A DNA stretch of 34,100 bases, taken from the NCBI GenBank assembly GCA_025358075.1, contig JANYKU010000181.1:1-34100 (forward strand), given 5' to 3'. Both the position numbers and the translations under genes were made by a program. Source of the stretch: Ilumatobacteraceae bacterium (GTDB lineage: Bacteria > Actinomycetota > Acidimicrobiia > Acidimicrobiales > Ilumatobacteraceae). The notes below the pieces were generated by a model. The model did no database searches. It saw nothing but the letters and a program-made list of their open reading frames with translations, and was not told the DNA's origin. Positions 1 through 8,748 of the stretch are shown here, in pieces. The first letter of the stretch is position 1, and the number at the start of each line of letters is the position of its first letter.

Positions 1-1
1 C

Positions 2-1372
2 AGCACGACCGCCAACCTCACCGCCAAGGTGGTCGACGCGACCACGTTGGAGATCAAGACCTCGGTGCCCGACCCGCGCCTGCCCGCGCTCGGTGTGTAC
101 ATCATCCCGAAGCACACCTATGAGAAGGTCTCCAAGGATGACCTCCCCAACTACACCGCCGACGACAAGATCGGTGGAGGGCCATTCATGCTCGGCGAGC
201 AGCAGAAAGAGTTCACCACTCTGGAGCGCAACCCGAACTGGTTCGGCAAGAAGCCGGCGATCGACGAGGTCATCTTCCGCTTCTACGCCGACGCCAACGC
301 CCAGTATCAGGCGCTGAAGAGCGGCGAGATCGATGCGCTCGACGGCGTGCCCGAACAGACCTACGCGAGCATCAAGTCCAGCGACAACATCGTCGGCATT
401 GCCGGCAACCAAGGAGGGTTCAGCGAGCTGTCGATGAACTCCGGGTGCTCGTCCAAGCCGGGTGACGGCAACCCGGCACTGAAGGACAAGAAGGTCCGTC
501 AAGCGATCAACTCCGCGATCGACCGGGATCTGCTCGTCACCAAAACGTTGAACGGCTATGGCAAACCCGGAACCGCGATCGTCCCGTCCGCCGACCCGTC
601 GTGGGACCTCCAGGTCAGCGCCGACAAGATGTACAAGTACGACCCGGCGAAGGCCAAGGCGTTGCTCGACGAGGCCGGCTGGAAAGACACCAATGGTGAC
701 GGCGTCCGTGACAAGGACGGCAAGGAACTGAAGCTGCGCTACTTCGATCGCAGCGAGGGTGACGGGGGCAAGAACACCGGCTTCATCACTGGTTGGTTGA
801 AGGATGTCGGCATCGCCACCGACGTGAAGACGATGGCCGACGACGCCCTCACGGCGGTGATCGGCCAGAACCAGTTCGACCTGTTCACCTGGGGATGGGT
901 GCCGTTCGTCGACCCCGATCCGGAGCTCAGCTACTTCACCAAGGAGCAGGCAACCACCAATCCCGAGGCGGTGGGCTACAACGACGCCAACTGGTGCAAC
1001 GACCAGTACGACGCCCTGTACCAGCAGCAGCACACCGAGCTCGATCCCGTGAAGCGACACGCCATCGTCCAGCAGATGCTCAGCATCTTCTACGACGAAG
1101 TTCCGTATGCGGTGCTGTACAAGTACGACGACCTCCAGGCGTTCCGCTCGGATCGGTGGGAGAACTTCGTACGGCAGCCCGAGAAGACCGGCCCGGTGTT
1201 GTTCACCAACACCTCCCCGGCGTACCTCGAACTTCGCCCGAAGGGCAGCGGTTCCAGTGGCGGCACCTCTGCTGCCCTGTGGGCCGGAATCGGTGTGGCC
1301 GTCGTCGCCATCGGCGGCGGAGGTTTCTGGCTGCGCTCACGACGTAAGGGCAGCGCCGACGAACGCGAATGA
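2..1372 (+). CDS. ABC transporter solute-binding protein, family 5 (5'-truncated by window edge)
   Basis: Extracytoplasmic binding protein of the SBP_bac_5 (peptide/nickel, DppA/OppA) family, which delivers oligopeptides or similar ligands to the permeases encoded next. The reading frame is open from base 2, so the true start and any signal peptide lie outside the window. Typical family segments are visible, such as the ALKSGEIDAL, KVRQAINSAIDRD and AKALLDEAGW motifs. Unusually, the C-terminus ends in a Ser/Gly-rich linker, one hydrophobic helix (about bases 1270-1335) and a basic tail, which looks like a C-terminal membrane anchor. Such proteins in Gram-positive bacteria are more often N-terminal lipoproteins. 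Three bases separate its stop from the first permease, so it heads or belongs to the same operon. The ligand cannot be read from the sequence. Confidence 0.93.
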   Translation, partial: STTANLTAKVVDATTLEIKTSVPDPRLPALGVYIIPKHTYEKVSKDDLPNYTADDKIGGGPFMLGEQQKEFTTLERNPNWFGKKPAIDEVIFRFYADANAQYQALKSGEIDALDGVPEQTYASIKSSDNIVGIAGNQGGFSELSMNSGCSSKPGDGNPALKDKKVRQAINSAIDRDLLVTKTLNGYGKPGTAIVPSADPSWDLQVSADKMYKYDPAKAKALLDEAGWKDTNGDGVRDKDGKELKLRYFDRSEGDGGKNTGFITGWLKDVGIATDVKTMADDALTAVIGQNQFDLFTWGWVPFVDPDPELSYFTKEQATTNPEAVGYNDANWCNDQYDALYQQQHTELDPVKRHAIVQQMLSIFYDEVPYAVLYKYDDLQAFRSDRWENFVRQPEKTGPVLFTNTSPAYLELRPKGSGSSGGTSAALWAGIGVAVVAIGGGGFWLRSRRKGSADERE

Positions 1373-1375
1373 GCC

Positions 1376-2347
1376 GTGACCACTCGCCTGGTATTGAAGA
1401 AGCTCATCGATGCCGTCGTACTGCTGGCGATGGTGTTGGTGTTCAACTTCTTCCTGTTCCGCGTCGTCGATCATGATCCACTGGCGAAGTACCGGGGCCA
1501 CAGCAAGCTGAGCCAGGCGCAGCGGACCGCGATCATCAAGCGGTTCGGGCTCGACGGCAGCAAGTGGGAGCAGTTCGTTCGCTTCGTCGATCGCACGCTG
1601 CACGGTGACTTCGGACGCAGCTTCAACTCGACTCGCCCCGTCGTCAGTGAGATCCTCGATCGTCTCCCCAACACGTTGCTGCTCGTCGGGATCTCGACCG
1701 TGCTGACGATCGCAATAGGGATCCGGATCGGCATCCGAGCCGGTTGGCAGCGCGGTGGGCGGTTCGACCGCATCTCCACGCCGTTCTCGATGGCGCTGTA
1801 CGGCACCCCCGAGTTCTTCCTCGGCATGCTGTTCCTCGCGTTCCTCGGCGCCAAACTCGGCTGGTTCCCAACGGGCGGCGTCACCAATCCCGCGGCCCAC
1901 TACACCGGCTTCAGCGCGATCGTCGACCGCGCCCGTCACCTGGTGCTGCCCGTCGCCACGCTGACCCTCGGCTACCTCGGGTCGTATTCGTTGGTGATGC
2001 GCACCTCGATGCTCGACACGTTGCGCGAGGACTACTTGACCACCGCCCGTGCCAAGGGGCTGCGCGATCGCGATGTGATGCGCCGCCACGCAGTGCCGAA
2101 CGCGCTGCTGCCATCGGTCTCGCTGATCGCCATCGGTTTCGGGTTCATCATCGGTGGCGCGATCACGACCGAGACGGTGTTCTCGTACCCCGGGCTCGGA
2201 TTGGCGACGTACCAGGCCATCGGCAACACCGACCTGCCGATGATGCAGGCCCTGTTCATGTTCTCCAGCGTCGCCGTGATCGTGTTCAACATCTTCGCCG
2301 ATGTGGTGCTGACCTTCCTCGACCCGCGAATCAGGGTTGGCGCGTGA
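1376..2347 (+). CDS. ABC transporter permease, DppB/OppB type
   Basis: Inner-membrane permease of a peptide/nickel-type importer, 323 aa, the usual length for DppB-like subunits. The N-terminal helix, the periplasmic segment and five further membrane helices are recognisable. The ATPase-contacting EAA-like loop reads DYLTTARAKGLRDRDVMRRHAVPNALLP near the C-terminal third, followed by the family motif ETVFSYPGLG. The GTG start lies 3 bases after the binding-protein stop. The stop overlaps the start of the second permease (GTGA at 2344-2347), which suggests translational coupling. It should pair one to one with the next permease. Confidence 0.95.
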   Translation: MTTRLVLKKLIDAVVLLAMVLVFNFFLFRVVDHDPLAKYRGHSKLSQAQRTAIIKRFGLDGSKWEQFVRFVDRTLHGDFGRSFNSTRPVVSEILDRLPNTLLLVGISTVLTIAIGIRIGIRAGWQRGGRFDRISTPFSMALYGTPEFFLGMLFLAFLGAKLGWFPTGGVTNPAAHYTGFSAIVDRARHLVLPVATLTLGYLGSYSLVMRTSMLDTLREDYLTTARAKGLRDRDVMRRHAVPNALLPSVSLIAIGFGFIIGGAITTETVFSYPGLGLATYQAIGNTDLPMMQALFMFSSVAVIVFNIFADVVLTFLDPRIRVGA

Positions 2348-3231
2348 GCTCGGCGACGACCTGGAAACGACGCAGGCAATCTGCCCGGCGGGTGTGGTCG
2401 CAGCTGCGCAGTGATCGAACGGCGATGGTCGGGCTGGCCCTGATGACCCTGTTCGTGGCGATGGCGCTGCTTGCCCCCGTGTTCGCCAACCGCAGCGAGC
2501 TACAGGCGGCCGCCGGGCGCAACAACCCCAACCTGCACGCCCCCAACGGCAAGTTCTGGCTGGGCACCGACGAGATCGGCCGCAACGTCTTCGCCCTCGT
2601 GATGTGGGGTGCCCGCGTCTCGCTGTACATCGGCCTGCTGGCAACGGTCGTGGCCGTCGTCATCGGCTCCGTGCTCGGCTTGATCGCCGGCTACGCCAGG
2701 GGCTGGGTCAGTCGGGTGATGCTGGCGATCGACGACTTCTTCCTGGTGTTGCCGTTCATCCCGCTGGCGATCGTGCTGGCCCTGCTGCTCGGCCGTTCGC
2801 CGACGATCATGGCACTCGTCATCGGTGGCACGTTCTGGGCGGGTGGCTCGCGGTTGATCCGCGCCCAGGTCCTGTCGTTGCGTGAACGCGGCTATGTCGA
2901 GCGGGCGACCGCCCTCGGTGCCTCGAGCCGGCACATCATCATGCGTCACGTGCTGCCCGGCGTTGCCCCGTTGATCATCGCCAACGCCTCGCTGATCGTG
3001 CCCGGGGCGATCCTCGCCGAGAGCACGTTGGCGTTCCTCGGTCTCGGCGACCGCTTCTCACCGAGTTGGGGCAAGGTGCTGGAAGGCGCGCAGGCCAGCG
3101 GCGCGCTGACGCTGAATGCGTGGTGGTACTACCTGCCTCCGGGTCTGTGCATCATCGGCATCGTTCTCGCATTCACGTTGGTCGGCAATGCGCTGGAGCG
3201 GATCTTCGACCCGCGACTCGGGGATCGATGA
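2344..3231 (+). CDS. ABC transporter permease, DppC/OppC type
   Basis: Second transmembrane subunit of the importer, 295 aa from a GTG start that overlaps the upstream stop by 4 bases. The same frame stays open far upstream, but that part is antisense-like shadow and lies inside the first permease, so the overlapping GTG is the sensible start. An N-terminal cytoplasmic stretch precedes the first helix (MVGLALMTLFVAMALLAPVF). The LGTDEIGRNVF motif and the EAA loop (GYVERATALGASSRHIIMRHVLPG) are typical of DppC. The stop overlaps the following ATPase start (ATGA). Confidence 0.95.
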   Translation: MSSATTWKRRRQSARRVWSQLRSDRTAMVGLALMTLFVAMALLAPVFANRSELQAAAGRNNPNLHAPNGKFWLGTDEIGRNVFALVMWGARVSLYIGLLATVVAVVIGSVLGLIAGYARGWVSRVMLAIDDFFLVLPFIPLAIVLALLLGRSPTIMALVIGGTFWAGGSRLIRAQVLSLRERGYVERATALGASSRHIIMRHVLPGVAPLIIANASLIVPGAILAESTLAFLGLGDRFSPSWGKVLEGAQASGALTLNAWWYYLPPGLCIIGIVLAFTLVGNALERIFDPRLGDR

Positions 3232-4169
3232 GCGATCCACTCCTCGTTGTTCGCGACCTACATGTGACCTACCGCAGCAGCCGCGGTCCGGTACCCGCGG
3301 TGCGCGGCGTGTCGTTGCATCTCGACCGAGGCGAGACGCTCGGCCTCGCGGGTGAGAGCGGCAGCGGCAAGTCGTCGATGGCAATGGCGTTGCTGCGGCT
3401 CGTGCCCGTCGGCACGACCATCACCGGCTCGGTGACGCTGGCGGGGGAGGACGTGTTGGCGATGAAGCCCGGCCGGCTGCGTGCCGTGCGTTGGGCCGAG
3501 GCTGCCGTCGTCTTCCAGGGCGCGCAACACGTGTTGAACCCGGTGCATCGCATCAGGCGCCAGATCCAGGAAGCGATCGATACGCATCGTGGCAACGGCA
3601 AGGTTGCGGATCTGTTGGAGCAGGTGGGAATCCCCAGGTGGCGCAGCGATGCCTACCCGCACGAGCTGTCAGGCGGACAGAAGCAGCGGGTGATGATCGC
3701 GATGGCCCTGGCGTGTGATCCCGAGCTGCTCATCGCCGACGAGCCGACCACCGCCCTCGACGTGATGGTGCAGGCCCAGGTGTTGCAGCTGTTGGCGGAT
3801 CTGCAACGTGACCGCGGTTTGGCGATGATCTTCATCACCCACGATCTGTCGGTGTTGTCGACGGTCGCCGACCGACTTGCGGTGATGTACGCGGGCCGGC
3901 TGGTCGAGACCGGGCCGGCGAAGGAGATGCTGCGCGGCGCCAGGCATCCGTACACCAAGGCATTGGCTGCCGCATTTCCGACGATCGGCGATCAGTCGTC
4001 GCGGCTGGCGCCCTCCGGCCTCGCCGGTGATCCGCCCGACCCGATGGCCGTGCCGAGCGGCTGTCCGTTCCACCCTCGTTGTCCGATCGCGACAGAGGAG
4101 TGCGCCGCGACGATGGTCGAGCTCCACGAGATCTCTCCCGGATGGGAGGCGGCGTGTCTGAAGTTGTGA
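3228..4169 (+). CDS. ABC transporter ATP-binding protein, DppD/OppD type
   Basis: Cytoplasmic ATPase that powers the importer, 313 aa. Walker A (GESGSGKSS), the Q-loop region, the ABC signature (LSGGQKQR), Walker B (LLIADEPTTALD) and the switch histidine (ITHD) are all present. The C-terminal oligopeptide/dipeptide ABC extension is there too, with its cysteine cluster (GCPFHPRCP and a later Cys), which in some relatives holds an Fe-S cluster. The start is the ATG overlapping the permease stop. Its partner is the second ATPase downstream. Confidence 0.95.
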   Translation: MSDPLLVVRDLHVTYRSSRGPVPAVRGVSLHLDRGETLGLAGESGSGKSSMAMALLRLVPVGTTITGSVTLAGEDVLAMKPGRLRAVRWAEAAVVFQGAQHVLNPVHRIRRQIQEAIDTHRGNGKVADLLEQVGIPRWRSDAYPHELSGGQKQRVMIAMALACDPELLIADEPTTALDVMVQAQVLQLLADLQRDRGLAMIFITHDLSVLSTVADRLAVMYAGRLVETGPAKEMLRGARHPYTKALAAAFPTIGDQSSRLAPSGLAGDPPDPMAVPSGCPFHPRCPIATEECAATMVELHEISPGWEAACLKL

Positions 4170-5128
4170 GCCCGCCGCTGCTGGAGGTCGCAGGAGCGAA
4201 GGTCACCTACGAGGCCAGGCGGCGTGGCGGGTTGCCGGTGCGGGCTGTCGACGGAGTCGACCTCACCGTGCAACGTGGTGAGGTGCTCGCCCTGGTCGGC
4301 GAGAGCGGTTGCGGCAAGACGACCCTCGCCCGCGCCGTGTTGGGGCTGCAACCGCTGAGCGGCGGTTCGATCAACTTCGCCGGCTCGTCGCTGCCGAGAT
4401 CGAAGTCGGGGCTCCGTGCCTATCGGCGCAAGGCGCAGCTGGTCTTCCAAGACCCGACGGGCAGCATCAATCCGCGGCAGTCGATCTACGAGATCGTGGC
4501 CGAAGGGTTGCGCATCCACCGCGAGCGAGCCGACGAAGAGGCCCGGGTCGCGGCTGCGCTGTCGATCTGCGGGCTGCGGCCCCCGGAGCAGTTCTTCCTG
4601 CGCTTCCCGCACGAGCTGTCAGGAGGGCAGCGCCAGCGAGTCGTGATCGCCGGGGCGATGGTGTTGGAGCCGAGCCTGCTCGTGGCCGACGAGCCGGTCT
4701 CGTCACTCGATGCCTCGGTGCGCGGCGAGATCCTGCAGCTGTTGCTCGGCCTGTCGCGTGACCGCGGCATGACGATCCTCGTCGTCACCCACGACCTGGG
4801 CCTGGCGTGGAACATCGCCGATCGCGTCGCGGTGATGTACCTCGGACGGATCGTCGAAGTCGGCACGACCGAACAGATCCTCGCCGCGCCCCAGCACCCG
4901 TACACGAAGGCGCTGCTCTCGGTGGTGCCGGAGCACGACAAGATGGAGCAGCAGATCCTCACCGGCGAGGCTCCCGATCCGACGCACATCCCCACCGGTT
5001 GCCGGTTCCACCCGCGATGCCCGGTGTACCAGAGTGGCGAGGCCGAGCGCCTCGGCATCGCCCACGCCTGCACGGGTGTCGACCCGGTGCTGACCAACAG
5101 CGTCGCCTGCCACCTCGCCAACCGCTGA
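4154..5128 (+). CDS. ABC transporter ATP-binding protein, DppF/OppF type
   Basis: Second ATPase of the importer, 324 aa from the GTG at 4154. It has Walker A (GESGCGKTT), the signature LSGGQRQR, Walker B (LLVADEPVSSLD), the His switch (VTHD) and the C-terminal GCRFHPRCP cysteine motif. Start choice is uncertain. ATG 4142, GTG 4154 and GTG 4166 are in frame. A GGGAGG at 4144-4149 favours 4154, while 4166 would give a GTGA overlap with the preceding stop. It is the last gene of the operon and converges on the CocE-like gene after 19 bases. Confidence 0.94.
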   Translation: MSEVVSPPLLEVAGAKVTYEARRRGGLPVRAVDGVDLTVQRGEVLALVGESGCGKTTLARAVLGLQPLSGGSINFAGSSLPRSKSGLRAYRRKAQLVFQDPTGSINPRQSIYEIVAEGLRIHRERADEEARVAAALSICGLRPPEQFFLRFPHELSGGQRQRVVIAGAMVLEPSLLVADEPVSSLDASVRGEILQLLLGLSRDRGMTILVVTHDLGLAWNIADRVAVMYLGRIVEVGTTEQILAAPQHPYTKALLSVVPEHDKMEQQILTGEAPDPTHIPTGCRFHPRCPVYQSGEAERLGIAHACTGVDPVLTNSVACHLANR

Positions 5129-5151
5129 CCCTCGAGTCGCGGAAAGGTCAG
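5125..5151. terminator. weak inverted repeat between convergent genes
   Basis: CTGACC at 5125-5130 can pair with GGTCAG at 5146-5151 around a 15-base loop. It spans the 19-bp gap between the convergent stops of the ABC operon and the CocE-like gene, the place where a bidirectional terminator would be expected. There is no T-tract and the stem is only 6 bp, so this is a tentative call. Confidence 0.2.
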
Positions 5152-7049
5152 GCAAGGCGGCGGGGAAACGTGCGGGTCCAGCTGCGCTCGGCCACCAACG
5201 CCCCGGATTCGGAAGCCTCGAGGTCGAGCAGCACGCGGAACTCATCGACGTTGCTGCCCACGTGTAGCCGGGATTTGACGACGACCGATGCCTCTGGCCA
5301 ATCGATCGAGAATCGCACCGTTCCCCCGGCCCACGCCGACGACGGATCGGCGATGGGCACGGCGACCTCGCCCTCGTACGAGTCGGTCACCCGCCCGCCG
5401 TGCCGTACGTCGTAGGTGCTTCCGTACCTCGTCCTCGCCGTCGTCGCGCGAGTGAGCACGTCGTGCTCCACGCTCCACCTGGTGCCGTCGGGCCGAGATC
5501 GGTCGGGCGCGTCGACAGGCGCAAACTCCGGCACGCCCGCGCCGCCGGGCGGTAGCACGGGTAGTTGCAGCTGCAACGACCCGATGGTCAACGTCACCGG
5601 TAGCGGTGGCACCCACGTGTTCGGCCAGTCATTGCCGGCCACGCTGAGGCGAATCGAATGACCCGGAGGGAACACCCACGAGGTGGCTTCCATCTCGATC
5701 TCGATCTCGTACGACTGACCAGGGACGAGCACAGCCGGAGGATCCACACGATGGGTGAGGTTGAGCAATCCGCGGGTGACGAGTGCGGAGGTGCCGTCCG
5801 GCCACACGTGGTTGAGCTTCACCGACAGGTACGCCACCGGCTGATCGGCCGTGACCGTGGCGTGAACGATTGCGTGGCCGAGGATCTCGGTGGGGGAGTC
5901 GACGGACCAGTCGGTGGTCAGGGACCACGCGTCGTCGAGACGTTGATCGAGCGGCTGGCCCCACGGCAGTCCACCGGCGCACGAGTTCCATGCCGCCGTG
6001 CCGGTGTCGGGGCGTGTCCGCAACGATCGCCGCCGGCTGTCGTAGAGCGTCGTGGTCGCCAGACGTTGCGGCGGCCAGGCATCTTCGTAGCGCCACTCGC
6101 CCTTGTGAATGGCGAGGTCGGGCTCGGGTTTGGTCGCGTGACGGATGAAGACCCGGATCGGCGGGCGCAGATCGTGTGGGTCGTCGCGCAACCACTTGCC
6201 GAAGAAGGTGATCATCTCCGGCACCAGGTCGATGTGCGGCCCCGGCAGCGACGAGGACGGAGACATGTGGCTCCACGGGCCGATGAGCAGCTCCTTCTCG
6301 CAGCGCAGGTGCTCGAACGTGCGGAACGTGTTGTTGCGGTAGCCGTCGGCCCAACCGGCAACGATCATGGTCGGGCAGGCAACCCGTGCGTAGTCGGGAC
6401 GCACCGAACCGTGCCGCCAGTACGGCCCATCGAGCTGCTCCTCCAGCCAGCGCATGAGCCACGGCTCGTGATCTGCAATCCGGGCCAACCATTCATCGCG
6501 CCATCCATCGCCCCAGATCGCCGGCACGGGTGGCAAGGCGTTCATGGGGACCATGTAATGGCAGTAGTCGACGAGATCGATCGCCCGCAGGGAGCCGCCC
6601 ATGTAGTGGACATCGTCGGTGTACCGGTCGTCGGTCGCGTAGATCGCGCAGATGGCCCCGAGTGCGGGTGGGCGTTCGCACGCCAGCTGCAACGAGTTGA
6701 AGCCTGAATAGCTGTAGCCGAACATGCCGACGCGCCCGTTGCTCCAACCCTGCGCGGCAAGCCAGGCGATCACATCGGCGAGATCGTCGAGCTCGGAAAC
6801 GGGATACTCGTCGGTGGCTCGTCCGGCCGACGAACCGGTGCCGCGCAGATCGAGGCGGCACACGACGAAGCCGCCTTCGCCGCACAGCCGTCGGTAGTCG
6901 TCTGAATGTGACTCGGCGGTGAGGTCGTCCTTGCGGTACGGCAACGCCTCGAGCAGCACGGGTGCTTGCCCACCGTCGCCCGGCAGGTACAAGTCGGCCG
7001 CCAGCCGGGTGCCGTCGCGGACCGTGATCCACAGCTGCTCGCAATGCAC
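5148..7049 (-). CDS. CocE/NonD family hydrolase (X-Pro dipeptidyl-peptidase S15-like)
   Basis: A 633-aa alpha/beta hydrolase of the CocE/NonD (peptidase S15) family, which contains X-Pro dipeptidyl peptidases, cocaine esterase and other acyl hydrolases. The start region (VRDGTRLAADLYLP) matches the family opening. The nucleophile elbow GYSYSG puts the likely Ser at residue 113. GWADGY supplies the likely Asp (235) and GPWSHMSP the likely His (261). The C-terminal 200 or so residues fit the family's jelly-roll domain. The start is GTG with no clear Shine-Dalgarno sequence. It is the last gene of the minus-strand run, 31 bases after the OB-fold gene. The substrate is unknown. The convergent peptide-type importer makes a peptide or ester role plausible but unproven. 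Confidence 0.92.
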   Translation of the reverse strand: MHCEQLWITVRDGTRLAADLYLPGDGGQAPVLLEALPYRKDDLTAESHSDDYRRLCGEGGFVVCRLDLRGTGSSAGRATDEYPVSELDDLADVIAWLAAQGWSNGRVGMFGYSYSGFNSLQLACERPPALGAICAIYATDDRYTDDVHYMGGSLRAIDLVDYCHYMVPMNALPPVPAIWGDGWRDEWLARIADHEPWLMRWLEEQLDGPYWRHGSVRPDYARVACPTMIVAGWADGYRNNTFRTFEHLRCEKELLIGPWSHMSPSSSLPGPHIDLVPEMITFFGKWLRDDPHDLRPPIRVFIRHATKPEPDLAIHKGEWRYEDAWPPQRLATTTLYDSRRRSLRTRPDTGTAAWNSCAGGLPWGQPLDQRLDDAWSLTTDWSVDSPTEILGHAIVHATVTADQPVAYLSVKLNHVWPDGTSALVTRGLLNLTHRVDPPAVLVPGQSYEIEIEMEATSWVFPPGHSIRLSVAGNDWPNTWVPPLPVTLTIGSLQLQLPVLPPGGAGVPEFAPVDAPDRSRPDGTRWSVEHDVLTRATTARTRYGSTYDVRHGGRVTDSYEGEVAVPIADPSSAWAGGTVRFSIDWPEASVVVKSRLHVGSNVDEFRVLLDLEASESGALVAERSWTRTFPRRLA

Positions 7050-7080
7050 GGCGGGGAGAATACCCGTTGGTCGTCGCGCG

Positions 7081-7401
7081 TCAGCGCGGCAGCAACGTGT
7101 AACCGGGGTTGGTGAACTCGAGATGGTCGGCGCGCCTCACCGGAACACCATCGATGGCAACGCGGCGGCCGAGGGTGATGCCGCCGATCTCTCGACGACC
7201 CGTCCACACAGCTGTGACGGTGCCGGTGTCATCGGAGATCGAGACGGCCAGGGCGGGCTGGCCCGAGGTGGGCCGAGCAGTCATCCGCGTGACCTTGCCG
7301 ATCACGCACACGCGCTGACGCGGCTGGGCGTCGGAGATCGGAGTACCCACGACCTCTTGGCTCGGCGCCTGCCGGCTCTCGCGGTGCTTGCGGCGAAGCA
7401 A
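7081..7401 (-). CDS. small OB-fold nucleic-acid-binding-like protein
   Basis: A 106-aa protein whose residues from about 25 onwards (RQRVCVIGKVTRMT ... SISDDTGTVTAVWTGRREIGGITLGRRVAIDG) have the five-strand pattern of a tRNA_anti/RecG-type OB fold. It resembles the small actinobacterial OB-fold proteins found beside paired TrkA genes (Rv2694c near ceoB/ceoC in Mycobacterium, from memory). The start is a TTG three bases after the upstream RCK stop, so it is probably translated by coupling. The molecular role is unknown. Nucleic-acid binding is inferred from the fold only. Confidence 0.8.
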   Translation of the reverse strand: MLRRKHRESRQAPSQEVVGTPISDAQPRQRVCVIGKVTRMTARPTSGQPALAVSISDDTGTVTAVWTGRREIGGITLGRRVAIDGVPVRRADHLEFTNPGYTLLPR

Positions 7402-7404
7402 GGA

Positions 7405-8073
7405 TCAGCCCACCAACGCCCGGCGAACATCGTCCTCGACGCCCCCGGTGACCAGGACCAGCACCTCGTCGCCCTCGTGTAGCACCGTGTCGCCTCGCGG
7501 CACCACGACGTGACCCTCGCGGAGCACTGCTACGACCGTGGATTCGCGGGGCAGGCCGAGGTCGGTGATCTCCTTGGCGATGGCGGGCGAGCCGGCGGCG
7601 AGTGTGACCTCGGCGAGGCGCGCCTTGCCGCCCTCCAGGCTGAGCAGTCGCACGAACGAACCCACCGTGACGGCCTCTTCGACCAGTGCGGTCAGCAGAT
7701 GAGGTGTGGAGACCGACACGTCGACGCCCCACATGTCGGTGAACATCCACTCGTTCTTCGGGTTGTTGACGCGGGCCACGACGCGCGGCACGGCGAACTC
7801 CTGCTTGGCGAGCAACGAGACCACCAGATTGTCTTCGTCGTCGCCGGTGACTGCGGCCATGACATCGGCTTCGGCAGCACCGACGGCCGACAGCGTGGCG
7901 ACCTCGCAGGCGTCGCCGAGGTACCAGGTGACCCCGACCGGAAGGCGGGTCGCCCGCCCGTGGGTCACCACCGTCGCATCGCTGTCGATCAAGGTGACCT
8001 GGTGGCCAGAATCCTGCAGCTGACCGGCCATGTAGCGGCCGACACTGCCTGCTCCGGCAATGATCACCCTCAT
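7405..8073 (-). CDS. TrkA-family (RCK) potassium uptake regulatory protein, second of a pair
   Basis: A 222-aa cytoplasmic RCK protein. The N-terminal RCK_N Rossmann domain begins MRVIIAGAGSVG, with the GxGxxG at residues 7-12 and the acidic strand-2 end (LIDSD), which implies NAD(H) or adenine nucleotide binding. The C-terminal third is an RCK_C ligand-binding domain (STVVAVLREGHVVVPRGDTVLHEGDEVLVLV). RCK proteins gate K+ channels and transporters. The ATG start overlaps the stop of the first RCK gene (ATGA), so the two are likely made in equal amounts and may form a hetero-oligomer, as proposed for CeoB/CeoC. No TrkH/KtrB pore gene is in the window. Confidence 0.94.
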   Translation of the reverse strand: MRVIIAGAGSVGRYMAGQLQDSGHQVTLIDSDATVVTHGRATRLPVGVTWYLGDACEVATLSAVGAAEADVMAAVTGDDEDNLVVSLLAKQEFAVPRVVARVNNPKNEWMFTDMWGVDVSVSTPHLLTALVEEAVTVGSFVRLLSLEGGKARLAEVTLAAGSPAIAKEITDLGLPRESTVVAVLREGHVVVPRGDTVLHEGDEVLVLVTGGVEDDVRRALVG

Positions 8074-8738
8074 CGTTGCGACCCCTCCGTGAGATGCAGC
8101 GCAGTATCGAGCATGGCAATGTGTTCTGCCGCGACGACGACCTGCAGGACGTCGTCTTCTTGTAGCAGTGTGCCCGGTGTGGGGATCGTGGCCTTGCCGA
8201 AGCGGCTGAGCACGGCGACTCGCCCTCCCACCGCGCCATCGAGGTCGGCGACCGACATGCCGGCTGCGCCAGTGGGAACGCGCCGTTCGACGAGCGTGTA
8301 CTTGGCGGTCGAGTCGATCCAGTCCGGTGTGGTGTCGGTGGTCAGCAGGTGTCGCAACACCCGCGCGCTGGTCCAAGCCACCGTGGCGACCGTGGCGATG
8401 CCAAGTCGTTCGTAGATCGAAGCTCGTCGCGGGTCGTAGATGCGCGCCACGACGTGTTTGACGCCGAACGTCTCGCGGGCGACGCGGGCGATGAGGATGT
8501 TGGAGTTGTCGCCACTGGTGACGGCGGCAACGGCGCAATCGGGCGTGATGCCCGCCTCGGTGAGCACGTCGCGATCGAAGCCGACACCGACCATCGTGGT
8601 TCCCTTGAAGTCTTCGCCGAGACGTCGGAAGGCCTCGAGCCGGCGGTCGATCACGATGACGTCGTGCTCGGTGGAGGCTGACAGGTTGAGCGCGACCTCG
8701 GAGCCGACCCGCCCGCAACCGACAACAATGACGTGCAT
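8070..8738 (-). CDS. TrkA-family (RCK) potassium uptake regulatory protein, first of a pair
   Basis: A 222-aa RCK protein with the nucleotide-binding motif GCGRVG at residues 7-12 and a strand-2 acidic end (IVIDRR), followed by an RCK_C domain (VAVLSRFGKATIPTPGTLLQEDDVLQVVV). The ATG at 8738 is chosen over longer in-frame starts because the Rossmann strand begins at once (MHVIVVGCG). It lies 10 bases after the KimA-like stop. The likely partners are the next RCK protein and a K+ transporter, either the KimA-like one here or an unlinked TrkH. Confidence 0.94.
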   Translation of the reverse strand: MHVIVVGCGRVGSEVALNLSASTEHDVIVIDRRLEAFRRLGEDFKGTTMVGVGFDRDVLTEAGITPDCAVAAVTSGDNSNILIARVARETFGVKHVVARIYDPRRASIYERLGIATVATVAWTSARVLRHLLTTDTTPDWIDSTAKYTLVERRVPTGAAGMSVADLDGAVGGRVAVLSRFGKATIPTPGTLLQEDDVLQVVVAAEHIAMLDTALHLTEGSQR

Positions 8739-8748
8739 ACCCCGACTC

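Noticed and set aside
1337-2644. 435-codon open frame antisense to the ABC permeases
   Set aside because: Arg/Ala/Asp-rich shadow with no family features.
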